From positions 310,001 through 374,000 of the forward strand of contig NZ_AYYK01000004.1 of the NCBI RefSeq assembly GCF_001436095.1: DNA of 64,000 nucleotides. Direction: 5' to 3'. Source of the DNA: Lapidilactobacillus dextrinicus DSM 20335. GTDB taxonomy: Bacteria; Bacillota; Bacilli; Lactobacillales; Lactobacillaceae. Of the stretch, positions 34,614 to 44,643 are shown in pieces. The position numbers and the translations under genes were made by a program. The number at the start of each line of letters is the position of its first letter. Within the stretch, counting starts at the first letter, position 1. Below the pieces are notes generated by a model. The model did no database searches. It was not told the DNA's origin and saw only the letters and a list, made by a program, of their open reading frames with translations.

Positions 34614-34681
34614 GATAAAAAGAACATACGTTTGTGTTTTATGAAATTTATCTCTTGTTTTTCCAGAAAGGAAGAAATAAA

Positions 34682-35902
34682 GTGGCTCAAATTAATAAAT
34701 ATGAATTAAAAAATGGAAAAGTACGTTATGAAGTCCAAATATATCTCGGCATAGATCCACAAACAAAAAAGCAGCGAAATATTCATAAACGTGGTTTTAC
34801 TTCTGAAAAACAAGCGAGATCGTGGGCAAAAAATACAGAAGCTGATATTGATAATGGAAGATTAACGGTTAATGACCATAGCAATATGCTAATGGCTGAT
34901 TGGCTTAACGAATGGCTTGATAAATGGAAAATTAATGTCAAAGAAGGATCTATGATTATTTACCGTTATCAAGTCCAACGTTATTTGATACCAAATATAG
35001 GTGATTATAAATTAAAAGATTATACTCGTGCCGTACATGAACAATTCATTAACAGTCTTTTGGAACATGGCAAAAAAGATAACACTCCGCTCTCCTGGAA
35101 CACTGTGAAAATAATTAATGCTACTATTTCAAACGCCTTAGAAAAAGCTACAAGAATTGGTTATATCAGAGACAATCCGACCAGGTTTTTAGAGATCAAT
35201 AAAAAATATGATAATAGAACCAAAAGGCTTCATTATTGGACGGTAGATCAAACTGAAATCTTTCTAAAAGCTGCTATTGAGGACAAAGAACCAGTGTGGT
35301 ATGTTTTCTTCTTAACTGTTCTCGACTTAGGATTGCGAAAGGGAGAAGCTATGGCTTTGAAGTGGAGTGACATCAATTTCGATAGTGAAACTGTTTCGAT
35401 AAATAAGACACGCCTTTACCGAAAAGAAGTAGGCAATTTAGCCAATTCTATCGTCCTAGACACTCCTAAAACAGAAGCAGGTAGAAGAACCCTTCAAATG
35501 ACTGAACGCCTTAAAACTGTGCTTAAATGGTTCTTAAATCATAGTTGCTGTGATGATAATTCAGACGTCATCAATATTAATTTAAAAGCAAAAAACGATG
35601 ATGAATTCATTTTCAGATATACAACTCATAAACGAGGTGCGGTTATCCGTCAACGCTCAGTCGATGGTGCATTCACGAGAATTTGCAAAGGACTGGATTT
35701 GCCTAAGATCCACATCCACGATTTACGTCACACACACGCCGTATTCATGCGTGAGGCTGGCGTTAGTCTTGACGATATAAAAGACACTCTAGGACATAAA
35801 GAACTCTCTACAACACAAATCTATGCAGAAGTAACTCCAAAAGTAATCCAACAAGCATCAGAAAAATATGAAAAATATGTACAAAAAAAGGACGCAAATT
35901 AA
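34682..35902 (+). CDS. int: Tyrosine-type site-specific integrase
   Basis: Read from GTG 34682 behind AAAGGAAG, this 406-aa protein has an N-terminal AP2-like arm-binding domain (about 1-55), a core-binding domain (about 65-165) and a catalytic domain with Arg219 (GLRKGE), His346 and Arg349 (HDLRH), His372 (LGHKE) and Tyr381 (IYAEV). It integrates and excises the prophage. It is the last gene before the host pgi, as expected for an att-adjacent integrase. Confidence 0.95.
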   Translation: MAQINKYELKNGKVRYEVQIYLGIDPQTKKQRNIHKRGFTSEKQARSWAKNTEADIDNGRLTVNDHSNMLMADWLNEWLDKWKINVKEGSMIIYRYQVQRYLIPNIGDYKLKDYTRAVHEQFINSLLEHGKKDNTPLSWNTVKIINATISNALEKATRIGYIRDNPTRFLEINKKYDNRTKRLHYWTVDQTEIFLKAAIEDKEPVWYVFFLTVLDLGLRKGEAMALKWSDINFDSETVSINKTRLYRKEVGNLANSIVLDTPKTEAGRRTLQMTERLKTVLKWFLNHSCCDDNSDVININLKAKNDDEFIFRYTTHKRGAVIRQRSVDGAFTRICKGLDLPKIHIHDLRHTHAVFMREAGVSLDDIKDTLGHKELSTTQIYAEVTPKVIQQASEKYEKYVQKKDAN

Positions 35903-35914
35903 TGCGTCCCTTTT
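35883..35914 (+). terminator. Terminator overlapping the integrase stop codon
   Basis: GGACGCA (35889-35895) pairs with TGCGTCC (35902-35908), flanked by A6 and a CTTTT run. The stop codon lies in the loop. The symmetry may let it also stop transcripts from pgi. Confidence 0.8.
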
Positions 35915-35917
35915 CGT

Positions 35918-35938
35918 GTCTTAACCAATCTCTTAACC
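35918..35938. repeat. Direct repeats, possible integrase arm sites
   Basis: Two copies of TCTTAACCA are spaced 12 bp start to start, between int and the pgi 3' end. Short direct repeats at this place are typical arm-type integrase binding sites. The core site itself cannot be defined because the other prophage end is outside the window. Confidence 0.45.
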
Positions 35939-36003
35939 ATTCAATTTTTTAAGCGTCAAATGATTAGAGAATCAGAGATTATTAAAACGCTGTAACCCTA
36001 CTC

Positions 36004-37344
36004 CTATAAGCGAGAGTTTAAGTCTTTAGCTAAATCTTCGAAGCCTGGTTTACCTAAAAGGGCAAACATGTTCTTCTTATATGCTTCTACACCTGGTTGA
36101 TTGAATGGATTAATACCGTTCAAGTAACCAGAAATACCAACAGCAATCTCGAAGAAGTAGATTAAGTAGCCTAAAGTATAAGCGTCTTGTTGAGGGATGC
36201 TAACTGTCATAACAGGTACACCACCGTCAGTATGAGCCAAAACAACACCGTTGTATGCTTTGTCGTTGACATAGTCCATTGACTTGCCTTCAAGATAGCC
36301 TAAGCCATCAAGATCTTCTTTTTCAGAAGGAATTTCAACGTCAACACGTGGTTTTTCAACCTTAACAACAGTTTCCATCAAGTTACGACGGCCTTCTTGG
36401 ATATATTGACCTAATGAGTGTAAGTCAGTTGAGAAGTTAGCTGATGAAGGATAGATACCCTTTTGGTCTTTACCTTCTGATTCACCCATTAATTGTTTCC
36501 ACCATTCACCAAAGTATTGCAATGTTGGTTCGTAGTTTTCTAACAATTCAGTTGTGTAACCTTTGCGGTATAAAATATTACGTAATGCAGCATATTGGTA
36601 TGCTTCGTTCTTAGTTAAATCAGCGTCACTGTATGCTTCACGAGCATCAGCAGCACCTTTCATTAAATCATCAACATTAATACCAGCAACAGCGATTGGT
36701 AACAAGCCAACAGCAGTTAAAACAGAGAAACGACCACCAATGTCATCTGGAACAACGAATTCTTCGTAGCCTTCTGCATCAGCTTCAGTCTTCAAAGCAC
36801 CTTTAGCACGGTCTGTTGTAGCGTAGATACGTTCACGAGCGCCTTCTTCACCGTACTTTTCAACTAATTTAGCCTTTAAGATACGGAATGCAATAGAAGG
36901 TTCAGTTGTTGTACCTGATTTAGAAATAATGTTGATACTAAAGTCGCGATCACCAATCAAGTTAACAACATCAGCTAAATAATTAGAGCTGATTGAGTTA
37001 CCAGCAAATAAGATTTGTGGGCCCTTGTGGTTTGGATCCATGTTATAGAAAGTTGTGTTCATGAAGTCGATTGCTGCACGAGCACCTAAATATGAACCAC
37101 CAATACCAATTGCAACGAAAACTTCAGAATCAGATTGAATTTTCTTTGCAGCGGCTTTAATCCGAGCAAATTCATCTTTATCATAATCAACAGGTAAGTC
37201 GATGAAGCCACGGAAGTCATTACCAGCACCAGTACCTTCACGTAATTCAGTATCTGCTGCATTAACTAATGCTTGCATTTCACCTAATTCGTTTTCGTGA
37301 ACGAATTTTGTCAATTTGCTACTATCAAATGAAATATGTGCCAT
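36004..37344 (-). CDS. pgi: Glucose-6-phosphate isomerase
   Basis: This 446-aa enzyme is full length for Firmicutes Pgi. It interconverts glucose 6-phosphate and fructose 6-phosphate in glycolysis. Visible signatures are the phosphate-binding [24 protein letters not shown] and the C-terminal [14 protein letters not shown]. The start is ATG 37344 with GGAGG upstream. Its 3' end is the right border of prophage 1; the coding end appears intact, so integration has not truncated it. Confidence 0.97.
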   Translation of the reverse strand: MAHISFDSSKLTKFVHENELGEMQALVNAADTELREGTGAGNDFRGFIDLPVDYDKDEFARIKAAAKKIQSDSEVFVAIGIGGSYLGARAAIDFMNTTFYNMDPNHKGPQILFAGNSISSNYLADVVNLIGDRDFSINIISKSGTTTEPSIAFRILKAKLVEKYGEEGARERIYATTDRAKGALKTEADAEGYEEFVVPDDIGGRFSVLTAVGLLPIAVAGINVDDLMKGAADAREAYSDADLTKNEAYQYAALRNILYRKGYTTELLENYEPTLQYFGEWWKQLMGESEGKDQKGIYPSSANFSTDLHSLGQYIQEGRRNLMETVVKVEKPRVDVEIPSEKEDLDGLGYLEGKSMDYVNDKAYNGVVLAHTDGGVPVMTVSIPQQDAYTLGYLIYFFEIAVGISGYLNGINPFNQPGVEAYKKNMFALLGKPGFEDLAKDLNSRL

Positions 37345-37389
37345 TAGAATTTTCCTCCAAATATAATTTATGTCTCTTTCCAAGAATTT

Positions 37390-37418
37390 ACTTTAGACGT
37401 TTTCCATAACGATTGCAA
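37390..37418 (-). promoter_or_regulatory. pgi promoter
   Basis: The minus strand has TTGCAA (37413-37418), a 17-bp spacer and TAAAGT (37390-37395), about 45 bp upstream of the pgi start. Confidence 0.7.
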
Positions 37419-37617
37419 GAATTCTGGTCAAATTGGTCTAATTATTTTTAGCACTATTTTTCATCAAAAATAATTGCTGATGACCGTTAGATTAGAAAGT
37501 CTCGCTAATGATAAAATTAGCTCACAGCGAAAGTTAAAAACATTTTCAGAAACTTAAGTAAATGATTAACTCGCTATTAAAAACGATTTTCATTTAAATA
37601 TTGTCTACTTAAACCTA

Positions 37618-37648
37618 ATAAAAAAGCTGAAGTCAAAATGACTTCAGC
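37618..37648 (-). terminator. fba terminator
   Basis: A perfect 10-bp stem (GCTGAAGTCA with its complement, 37626-37635/37639-37648) with a 3-nt loop and T6 on the minus strand directly follows fba. The remaining gap to pgi (37420-37617) holds no gene. Confidence 0.93.
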
Positions 37649-37664
37649 CCAGTTAAAATTCAAA

Positions 37665-38546
37665 TTAGATTTCTTCTGGAACCAATTTGACAGGACGAGT
37701 ACCCATCCAGTCAATGATTTCTTTAACAGTATCGCCGATAGCAGCAGTACCAGGTGCAAGTAATTTACGAGGATCGTAACCTTTGCCTTCTTGGTCTTTA
37801 CCAGCTTCGATGTATTCACGAGTTGCTTTAGCAAATGCTAATTGGCATTCAGTATTGATGTTCAACTTAGAAATACCCATTGAGATAGCTTTTTCAACTT
37901 GGTCTTGAGGGATTCCTGAACCACCGTGTAATACTAATGGCAAGTCAACAGCGTCTGCAATTTCTTGTAAACGATCGAAGTGTAAGCCAGTCCAGTTGTC
38001 TGGATATTGGCCATGAATGTTACCAATACCTGCAGCTAAGAAGTCGATACCAGTTGCAGCTAATTCTTTGGCTTCTTCAACAGATGCTAATTCACCTTCA
38101 CCAACAACACCGTCTTCTTCACCACCGATAGAACCAACTTCGGCTTCAACAGAAATGCCTTTAGCGTGAGCTAATTTAACGATTTCTTTAGTCTTTTCAA
38201 CGTTCTCAGCAAATGGCAAATCATGGCCATCAAACATAACTGAGTTGTAACCAGCAGCGATTGCTTCTTTAGCAGCTTCATAATCACCGTGGTCTAAATG
38301 AATAACAACAGGAACAGTGATATTCATGCTCTTTACAGTAGCTTCAATTAAACCTTTGCAAAGTTCGTAGCCACCCATATATTTAGCAGCACCCATTGAT
38401 GTTTGGATCAAAACGGGAACGTTCTTTTCTTGAGCAGCACCTAAAATAGCGCGTGTCCATTCCAAGTTATTTGTGTTAAATGCACCGATAGCATAATGGC
38501 CCTTACGAGCAGCATTAAATAATTCTGTACCATGAACTAATGGCAT
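37665..38546 (-). CDS. fba: Fructose-1,6-bisphosphate aldolase, class II
   Basis: This 293-aa zinc-dependent aldolase splits fructose 1,6-bisphosphate into the two triose phosphates. Class II motifs are visible: AFNTNNLEW, VIHLDHGDYEAAKEA (zinc-binding His), VEAEVGSIGGEEDG and LVLHGGSGIP. The start at 38546 has AGGAGG at good spacing; the ATG at 38555 sits on the site itself. It stands alone between its own promoter and terminator. Confidence 0.97.
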   Translation of the reverse strand: MPLVHGTELFNAARKGHYAIGAFNTNNLEWTRAILGAAQEKNVPVLIQTSMGAAKYMGGYELCKGLIEATVKSMNITVPVVIHLDHGDYEAAKEAIAAGYNSVMFDGHDLPFAENVEKTKEIVKLAHAKGISVEAEVGSIGGEEDGVVGEGELASVEEAKELAATGIDFLAAGIGNIHGQYPDNWTGLHFDRLQEIADAVDLPLVLHGGSGIPQDQVEKAISMGISKLNINTECQLAFAKATREYIEAGKDQEGKGYDPRKLLAPGTAAIGDTVKEIIDWMGTRPVKLVPEEI

Positions 38547-38595
38547 TGTATACATCCTCCTGTACGTGAAAAAATATTTTTTTCCTACAACAGAT

Positions 38596-38625
38596 ACTTT
38601 ATCATTTTTTTAGAGAAAATGGTAA
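38596..38625 (-). promoter_or_regulatory. fba promoter
   Basis: TTACCA, an 18-bp spacer and TAAAGT on the minus strand lie about 50 bp upstream of fba. The -10 equals that of pgi. Confidence 0.55.
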
Positions 38626-38678
38626 TGTTTTGTAAATTTTTTTGAAAAAGACGCTAATTTCTGAAAACTAAGCCCGAA

Positions 38679-39290
38679 TTAACGCGGATAGCGTTTACGG
38701 AAAAATAACCAAAAGATGAGATAACCTAATACCGCACCTGTGGTATTAAAGATTAAATCATCAATATCCGTCACACCCGTGCCAATAAAAAACTGCACGG
38801 TTTCAATCATGAAGGACAATGCTGCCCCACTGAAGAACGTCATAAAAAAGCCCTGTTTTTGTCGTAAGACTGGTAAAAGCAAGCCAAAGGGAACAAACCA
38901 AGCAATATTACCATATAAGTTATAAACAAAATCCAAAATTGAAAGACCGTTTTGCAACTTCCAGGTTTCGACAAATGGCGTCAGATTAATGTCACTAACT
39001 GGGCGCTGCCAATAAATTTTAATTTGCCAAGGAAAATAAATCCCCCGAAAAACAGTTAAGGCTAATAACAATAGTAAATAGAAGACAAACACGCCTAACA
39101 ATACTTCGTGTCGCCAATTAATACGTTGTTTTTTAAACTTGAGATAAATAAGTCGTAACAAAGCAAAGGCAAGAAAATAAAGGATTGTTTTATCCAGACT
39201 ATAAAAAATAAGTCGTATTAACGGAAAATGATTAAAACTGTTGCGATAGTTTGCATCGACGTATTGATAGATTGGTCCAAGTAAATACAA
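38679..39290 (-). CDS. VanZ-family membrane protein
   Basis: This 203-aa protein has five hydrophobic helices and the VanZ core (VSDINLTPFVETWK, NIAWFVPFGLLLPVL, FMIETVQFFIGTGVTDIDDLIFNTTGAVLGY). VanZ-like proteins are widespread in Firmicutes; one is linked to teicoplanin resistance but most have no known function. It is transcribed towards fba with no obvious terminator of its own. Confidence 0.87.
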   Translation of the reverse strand: MYLLGPIYQYVDANYRNSFNHFPLIRLIFYSLDKTILYFLAFALLRLIYLKFKKQRINWRHEVLLGVFVFYLLLLLALTVFRGIYFPWQIKIYWQRPVSDINLTPFVETWKLQNGLSILDFVYNLYGNIAWFVPFGLLLPVLRQKQGFFMTFFSGAALSFMIETVQFFIGTGVTDIDDLIFNTTGAVLGYLIFWLFFRKRYPR

Positions 39291-39448
39291 TAAAATCTCA
39301 CCACTTTCCTGTCGTTTCTTTAGTCTACCAAAAACTGATCAACTGCCCATTTTTAAAGCCATGACGTTAACAAATTTTAATTTTTAAAAAGTTTATTTTA
39401 AGGTTAATTAGCATAACTTCTAAGTTTTCCTATCATTTATGAGTAAAA

Positions 39449-39478
39449 TTGCCTGTCTAGGCTGTTTCGTTGTAAAAT
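39449..39478 (+). promoter_or_regulatory. Promoter of the LtaS-like gene
   Basis: TTGCCT, an 18-bp spacer and TAAAAT on the plus strand lie about 85 bp upstream of the TTG start. The rest of the 270-bp divergent gap shows no gene. Confidence 0.5.
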
Positions 39479-39560
39479 GAAGCAATAGAAAAAACAGAAC
39501 ACTACTTTTATGATCAAAGCCCGTTTGTTGATGGCGCTTTTTAATGTGTGAGGTTAAACT

Positions 39561-41747
39561 TTGAAAAAACTAAAAATTAGTCAATTTGTTCAGACCCGCT
39601 TAGGCTTCTTTGCCTTGTTAACAGCCGTTTTCTGGATTAAAACCGTCTTTGCCTATTACGTTGACTTCTCGTTAGGTGCTAGTGATCCACTACAACATTT
39701 TTTAATGTTCTTCAATCCGATTGGCACTACCCTGCTTCTTTTCTCAATGGCACTTTATATTAAGAAACCCAAAATCAGTTACGCCGTCATGTTCATCATC
39801 TATTTGTTGAATACTATTTTATTGTTTGCCAACGTTATTTATTATCGGCAATTTACCGATTTTCTGACTTTTAATACGATTTTTAGTGTTGGTAAAGTTT
39901 CCAGTGGTTTGGGCAAAAGTACCATTTCACTATTACAATGGTATGATCTCTTGCTTTGGCTTGATGTTATTTTAATCGCAATTGCTTTAGCACGGCACGT
40001 TATAAAAATTGATCCCAAACCTTTACCGACCAAGCATGCTTTTACAGCAACTACTTTAGCTGTCTTTGTCTTTTTGTTGAACTTAACTTTAAGTGAAGCC
40101 AACCGTCCGCAACTATTAACGCGAACTTTTGACCGTAACTATATCGTCAAATATCTCGGTCTTGATACATTTATGGTCTATGATAGTGTCAAAACCGCTC
40201 AAAATAATCAAATTCGTTCTTCCGCAGATGGTACTGATATCAATAGTGTTCTCAATTATACGAAGTCCCACCAAGTTCCTGCTAATCCCGAGTATTTTGG
40301 TCAAGCTAAGGGTAAAAATGTTATTATTCTCCATTTAGAAAGTTTCCAACAATTCCTAATTGACTTCAAAGTTAATGGCCAAGAAGTTACCCCGTTCTTA
40401 AATAGTTTGTACCATAATAAAAACACCTTAGCTTTCAGTAATTTTTATCATGAAGTTGGTCAAGGCAAGACTTCTGATGCTGAAAACATGTTAGAAACAG
40501 GCGTTTTTGGGCTTCCAGAAGGCTCTGTCTTCACTTCATTAGGGACAGACAACACGTTCCAAGGTGCTCCTGCCATTTTGCAACAGAGCGCCGGATATAG
40601 CAGTGCTGTTTTTCATGGTAATGTTGGTAGTTTCTGGAATCGTAATCACGTCTATAAAAATCTTGGCTATAATTATTTCTTTGATTCAAGTTATTTTAAT
40701 ACCTCAACCGAAGCAAATATTGGTTACGGTTTGAAGGATAAGTTATTATTCGCCGAAAGTATTAAATATTTGGAACAACTGCAACAACCTTTCTATACTA
40801 AGTTCATTACTGTTACCAATCATTTCCCATTCCCATTGGCAGATTCAGATACCGATTTTCAACGACCAGAAACAGATGATAAAGCTGTCAACAACTATTT
40901 TGCAACTGCTCATTATCTTGACCAAGCTGTGAAAGAATTCTTCGACTACTTGAACAAATCGGGCTTAGCCAAAAATACGTTAGTCATGATTTATGGTGAT
41001 CATTACGGTCTTTCTGACAAAGACAATAAATCACTAGCCACTTTGATGAATCGTAGTTCAGATGATTGGACAGCATTGGATAATATGAATCTACAACGCG
41101 TTCCCTTCATGCTGCATATGGACGGCCTAAAAGGCGGTATTCAAACACAATATGGTGGCGAAATCGATGTCTTACCAACCCTTCTCCATCTACTTGGTAT
41201 TAATACCAATAAGTATGTTTTATTCGGTCAGGATTTAATGTCTAGCAAGCTGCAACAATTAGTTGCCTTCCGTAATAATAATTTCGTGACAAACAAATAT
41301 ACTGTGCTAGGCGGTAATGGTGCAAATGGTTCCATCTACGACAATGAAACTGGCGAATTACTGACTGAACTCAGTCCAGCATTAACTAAGCAAATTAATC
41401 AATGGCAAGCTGAAGTCGATCATGCTCTATCTTTATCCGACTCTCTGAACATGAAGAATTTATTACGTTTTTATACACCGAGTGGATTTAAACCCGTTGA
41501 TCCAAGTCAGTTTAATTATTTAGATCAGGTCAACGAATTAATTCAAACGCGTGAAAAATTGAAAGGCAGATCAACCTCGCTTTATAGTGAAAAAGGTAAA
41601 TCAACAACGTCACTTTATATAACCGATGCGCCAGAATTAACCGATCCGGAAACTGATATTGATTCCTTGCCAAAATCATCAAGTACTGATGGTGAAACGA
41701 CCACAAATAGCGCTAGTTCTTCCAGCAATATCTCAAGTCAAAAGTAG
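39561..41747 (+). CDS. LtaS-type lipoteichoic acid synthase / sulfatase-family phosphoglycerol transferase
   Basis: This 728-aa protein starts with TTG behind GAGG. Five N-terminal membrane helices (about 15-190) precede an extracellular sulfatase-fold domain. Metal- and substrate-site motifs are HLESFQ (Glu260), GKTSDAE with nucleophile Thr304 and YGDHYG. It adds glycerol phosphate units from phosphatidylglycerol to the lipoteichoic acid chain. The C terminus is longer than usual, with a Ser/Thr-rich tail of about 50 residues. Several LtaS paralogues often coexist, so the exact role is uncertain. Confidence 0.9.
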   Translation: MKKLKISQFVQTRLGFFALLTAVFWIKTVFAYYVDFSLGASDPLQHFLMFFNPIGTTLLLFSMALYIKKPKISYAVMFIIYLLNTILLFANVIYYRQFTDFLTFNTIFSVGKVSSGLGKSTISLLQWYDLLLWLDVILIAIALARHVIKIDPKPLPTKHAFTATTLAVFVFLLNLTLSEANRPQLLTRTFDRNYIVKYLGLDTFMVYDSVKTAQNNQIRSSADGTDINSVLNYTKSHQVPANPEYFGQAKGKNVIILHLESFQQFLIDFKVNGQEVTPFLNSLYHNKNTLAFSNFYHEVGQGKTSDAENMLETGVFGLPEGSVFTSLGTDNTFQGAPAILQQSAGYSSAVFHGNVGSFWNRNHVYKNLGYNYFFDSSYFNTSTEANIGYGLKDKLLFAESIKYLEQLQQPFYTKFITVTNHFPFPLADSDTDFQRPETDDKAVNNYFATAHYLDQAVKEFFDYLNKSGLAKNTLVMIYGDHYGLSDKDNKSLATLMNRSSDDWTALDNMNLQRVPFMLHMDGLKGGIQTQYGGEIDVLPTLLHLLGINTNKYVLFGQDLMSSKLQQLVAFRNNNFVTNKYTVLGGNGANGSIYDNETGELLTELSPALTKQINQWQAEVDHALSLSDSLNMKNLLRFYTPSGFKPVDPSQFNYLDQVNELIQTREKLKGRSTSLYSEKGKSTTSLYITDAPELTDPETDIDSLPKSSSTDGETTTNSASSSSNISSQK

Positions 41748-41763
41748 TAACTCACTTATTAAT

Positions 41764-41809
41764 AACAAAAAGACACACAGTAGCTTAAGCTACTGTGTGT
41801 CTTTTTGTT
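41764..41809. terminator. Bidirectional terminator, 46-bp perfect palindrome
   Basis: A 23-bp perfect inverted repeat centred at 41786 with A5/T5 flanks serves both the LtaS-like gene (plus) and the histidine kinase gene (minus), which converge here. Confidence 0.95.
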
Positions 41810-43287
41810 TACTTCGTTTTGGCAGTTAAGTTCGCTGTTTTTTCATTAGGGAAGAAAATTGTAAACGTTGTGCCTTGATTTAGTTTACTACTTACCTCAA
41901 TTTTACCATGATGTTGTTCGATTAAAGAATGGACAATTGCTAAGCCAAGACCAGATTCACCATATTTAGTATTTTTCCGGGATGGATCAGCTTTGTAATA
42001 ACGTTCCCAAATATTCTTCAGTTGATCATCGCTCATTCCAATACCATTGTCTGAAATGGTAATTTGAGCGCCATTATTCAATGCATCGATTGCTAAGTTA
42101 ATTTGACCATTTTCAGTGAATTGAATCGCATTTTGCGTCACATTAAAAATCACCTGAACAAAACGATCATAATCAGCATAAACCTCGACAACGTGATCAT
42201 CTTTTAGTATTAATTGATCACCAGCAGCTTCTGCTTTTTGAGTAAGTTGTTCCATAATATTCTGAATGGCTTCAGTTCCGTTGAACTTACGCTTACTTAA
42301 CACAATTTGGTTAGAACGAATTTTTTCGTAATCTAAATTTTCATTAACCAATCGAATTAAACGTTGGGTTTCCTTTTGCATTAACTCGATACTTTTGCCT
42401 TTGGCTTCCTCAGGAATTGCATCATACTCAAGTCCCTCTAATAAGCCATTAATCGTCGTCAATGGCGTCCGCATTTCATGGGCCGCATTAGCCATGAATT
42501 CTCGTCGACGTTGTTCTTGACGAGCAATTTCACGATTAGACTCATTTAACGATTGCACCATCACATTGAAATCACTTGCGAGATCATCGATCTCATCACG
42601 ACCATTAGAAACCAGCTCGACATCAAAATTACCATCAGCAACAGCACGAGTTGCTTGGCGCAAACGATTAATGCGTCGTACTAAAAAGCGTGCGATTAAA
42701 AAGCTAATGGCTAACGCAACCAAAGTTGAAATACCTAACGCTAACAATAAATTACGCTGCATTTCTCTTAAAGTCGACTTAATCCGATTGACCCGTGAAG
42801 CAATAAACATTGCCCCTACAAAATTATGATCTTGATCAAACCAAGGATAAACAACGTAAGTTAACTCTACACCATTACCAATCGTTGGGCCTTGTGTCTG
42901 CATGCGATTCGTTTGCGCACGGACAATTTTGCCTTTTTTTAATTGCTTCCAAACTGATTTACTCAAACTGGAGTTTCTAGTTGGCTCTGCAGCAGTAGGA
43001 TAAATTTGTTGATTCTTCTCATTGTAAATTGCATAAACAACTTGATCATCACTAAGCACATACTTAACTTGATCTAAAAACTCCGATGTCATTAGCTGAT
43101 TGCTATCAGGTCGAAAATTGCTTTGTGTAAACATTTGGCCAAATTTATCGGCATAGCCCTCTAATTGGCGCCAAGTGGCCTCATAAGTCTGGCGGTTATT
43201 ATAATTCACAATTACCGCACTAATAATCAGCAATGTTGTTAAAATAACCACGAAGAAGCCTAACATTTGTTGATAAATTAATTTCAT
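41809..43287 (-). CDS. Sensor histidine kinase
   Basis: This 492-aa kinase has TM1 at about 8-28, an extracellular sensor of about 145 residues, TM2 at about 180-202, HAMP at about 203-255, the phospho-acceptor His270 in AHEMRTPLTTI, and an ATPase domain with NAIQFTENG, DNGIGM and GESGLGLAI. It phosphorylates the response regulator whose gene overlaps its start by 4 bp. The signal is unknown; the neighbouring LtaS-like gene hints at envelope sensing. Confidence 0.93.
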   Translation of the reverse strand: MKLIYQQMLGFFVVILTTLLIISAVIVNYNNRQTYEATWRQLEGYADKFGQMFTQSNFRPDSNQLMTSEFLDQVKYVLSDDQVVYAIYNEKNQQIYPTAAEPTRNSSLSKSVWKQLKKGKIVRAQTNRMQTQGPTIGNGVELTYVVYPWFDQDHNFVGAMFIASRVNRIKSTLREMQRNLLLALGISTLVALAISFLIARFLVRRINRLRQATRAVADGNFDVELVSNGRDEIDDLASDFNVMVQSLNESNREIARQEQRRREFMANAAHEMRTPLTTINGLLEGLEYDAIPEEAKGKSIELMQKETQRLIRLVNENLDYEKIRSNQIVLSKRKFNGTEAIQNIMEQLTQKAEAAGDQLILKDDHVVEVYADYDRFVQVIFNVTQNAIQFTENGQINLAIDALNNGAQITISDNGIGMSDDQLKNIWERYYKADPSRKNTKYGESGLGLAIVHSLIEQHHGKIEVSSKLNQGTTFTIFFPNEKTANLTAKTK

Positions 43288-44021
43288 TCAAGACCCGCTT
43301 CCGAATCATCGAATTTGTAGCCAACCCCCCAAACTGTTTGAATAATTTGGGGACCGACTTTTTCGATTTTTTGTCGTAATTTCTTGATGTGCGCATCAAC
43401 TGTGCGCTCATCGCCATAGTATTCATAATCCCAAACTAATTCTAATAATTGTTCCCGTGAGAAAACTTGACGTGGTTTTTTTGCTAATGTCTTTAATAGA
43501 TCAAATTCTTTAGGCGTAAGGCCAGGTACTTCTTTACCATTCAAAAACGCCTCGCGCGTATTTGAGCTTAGTTTGAAATGATCCGTCATCACATCAAACT
43601 CGCCCTGATCAATGGTTGGTGCATTTTGAGCGGCTTCGTTAACACTTGCATTAATATCAGCTCGACGATGAATTGCTTTGATCCGAGCAATTAAAGTGAT
43701 GGGACTAAAGGGCTTGGTAACATAGTCATCAGCACCTAAATCTAAGCCTAGAACTTGATCACTTTCACTATCTCGCGCAGTCAACATAATAATTGGAACG
43801 GTTTTAGAAATAGCACGAATTTCTTTAGCTACTTGCATGCCATCCTTACCAGGTAAGTTCAAATCAAGCGTAATCATATCCCAACCCTCTGGATCGGTTT
43901 TAAATTTATCTACAGCTTCATTGCCATCATAAGCAAATTCCGCTTGCCACTTTTCTTTTTGGAAAAACATCCCCATCATTTCTGAAACTGAGGTATTGTC
44001 TTCAATCATCAATATTTTCAT
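43284..44021 (-). CDS. OmpR-family response regulator
   Basis: This 245-aa protein has a receiver domain with acidic pocket (MIEDN), phospho-acceptor Asp53 (LDLNLPG), and Lys in VTKPFSP. A winged-helix DNA-binding domain follows (LTPKEFDLLKTLAKKP, SREQLLELVWDYEYYGDERTVDAHIKKLRQKI). It is the partner of the kinase downstream. A 40-residue Ala/Asn linker joins the domains. Confidence 0.95.
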   Translation of the reverse strand: MKILMIEDNTSVSEMMGMFFQKEKWQAEFAYDGNEAVDKFKTDPEGWDMITLDLNLPGKDGMQVAKEIRAISKTVPIIMLTARDSESDQVLGLDLGADDYVTKPFSPITLIARIKAIHRRADINASVNEAAQNAPTIDQGEFDVMTDHFKLSSNTREAFLNGKEVPGLTPKEFDLLKTLAKKPRQVFSREQLLELVWDYEYYGDERTVDAHIKKLRQKIEKVGPQIIQTVWGVGYKFDDSEAGLE

Positions 44022-44060
44022 GTTATCACATCCTGTTTAAACTATTATACGAACTTAAAG

Positions 44061-44090
44061 ATAAAAAAGCTGCCTTTTCAACGAAAAGGC
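44061..44090 (-). terminator. Terminator after the small membrane protein gene
   Basis: GCCTTTTC (44083-44090 on the minus strand) pairs with GAAAAGGC (44072-44079), followed by AGC and T6. It separates the membrane protein gene from the two-component operon. Confidence 0.85.
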
Positions 44091-44115
44091 ATAAATGTTT
44101 CAATATTTGTTAATA

Positions 44116-44469
44116 TTATTTCTTCAAAGTATCACGATAAGGCAATTGACCCATGCGCATTAAATAATCTTTTAAGCGTGATTCTGTATGGACAATCATC
44201 AACGCAATTGAAGCCACAATTGTTAGCAACCAAAAGTTAGCATACTGGTTCAACTGAAAATAGTTAACCAGCATTCCTAAGATTAAATCGATTAATCCAA
44301 CCGTTAACAAAGCATTCCGAAACCAACGTTGTGCATAATAAAAGCTTTGCGGTGAAATCATTGCCAGCATCGAACTATAACTATGTAAAGTGTGAGGTGT
44401 CTTTGCTGGACGAATTGAATACCAAATACCAATAAACAACATTACCATACCACAAATTAAATAGACCAT
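44116..44469 (-). CDS. Three-helix membrane protein, SdpI-like
   Basis: This 117-aa protein has three hydrophobic helices (about 2-18, 52-70, 75-95) and SPQSFYYAQRWFRNALLTVGLIDLILG, weakly reminiscent of the C-terminal part of SdpI immunity-type proteins. The match is not strong. It stands alone with its own terminator. Confidence 0.65.
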   Translation of the reverse strand: MVYLICGMVMLFIGIWYSIRPAKTPHTLHSYSSMLAMISPQSFYYAQRWFRNALLTVGLIDLILGMLVNYFQLNQYANFWLLTIVASIALMIVHTESRLKDYLMRMGQLPYRDTLKK

Positions 44470-44643
44470 ACACTATACCCTCCATTATCACCATAAGTAT
44501 ACCATGTTTGCATATTTATTAGCGAACTAATCATTAAGTTTAATGCCTTTTGTTAGATATAATTTTACTTGAACTTCTAAATCAACTGGTTGCTAATCGT
44601 AAAGTTTGTTAGAATAAACAGGAATAAAAGTGGAGGTTATACT

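Larger units (their letters stand above)
1..36003. mobile_element. Prophage 1, siphovirus type, left end outside the window
   Basis: A complete temperate-phage gene order is visible: integrase, cargo genes and CI repressor on the plus strand, then the cro-like gene, recombination, replication, packaging, head, tail and lysis modules on the minus strand. The right boundary lies between the integrase stop (35902) and the pgi stop codon (36004). The left attachment site is not in the window; positions 1-116 hold no gene and no copy of the sequence around 35903-36030 that I can recognise. No essential structural gene is visibly broken, so it may be intact. Confidence 0.95.
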
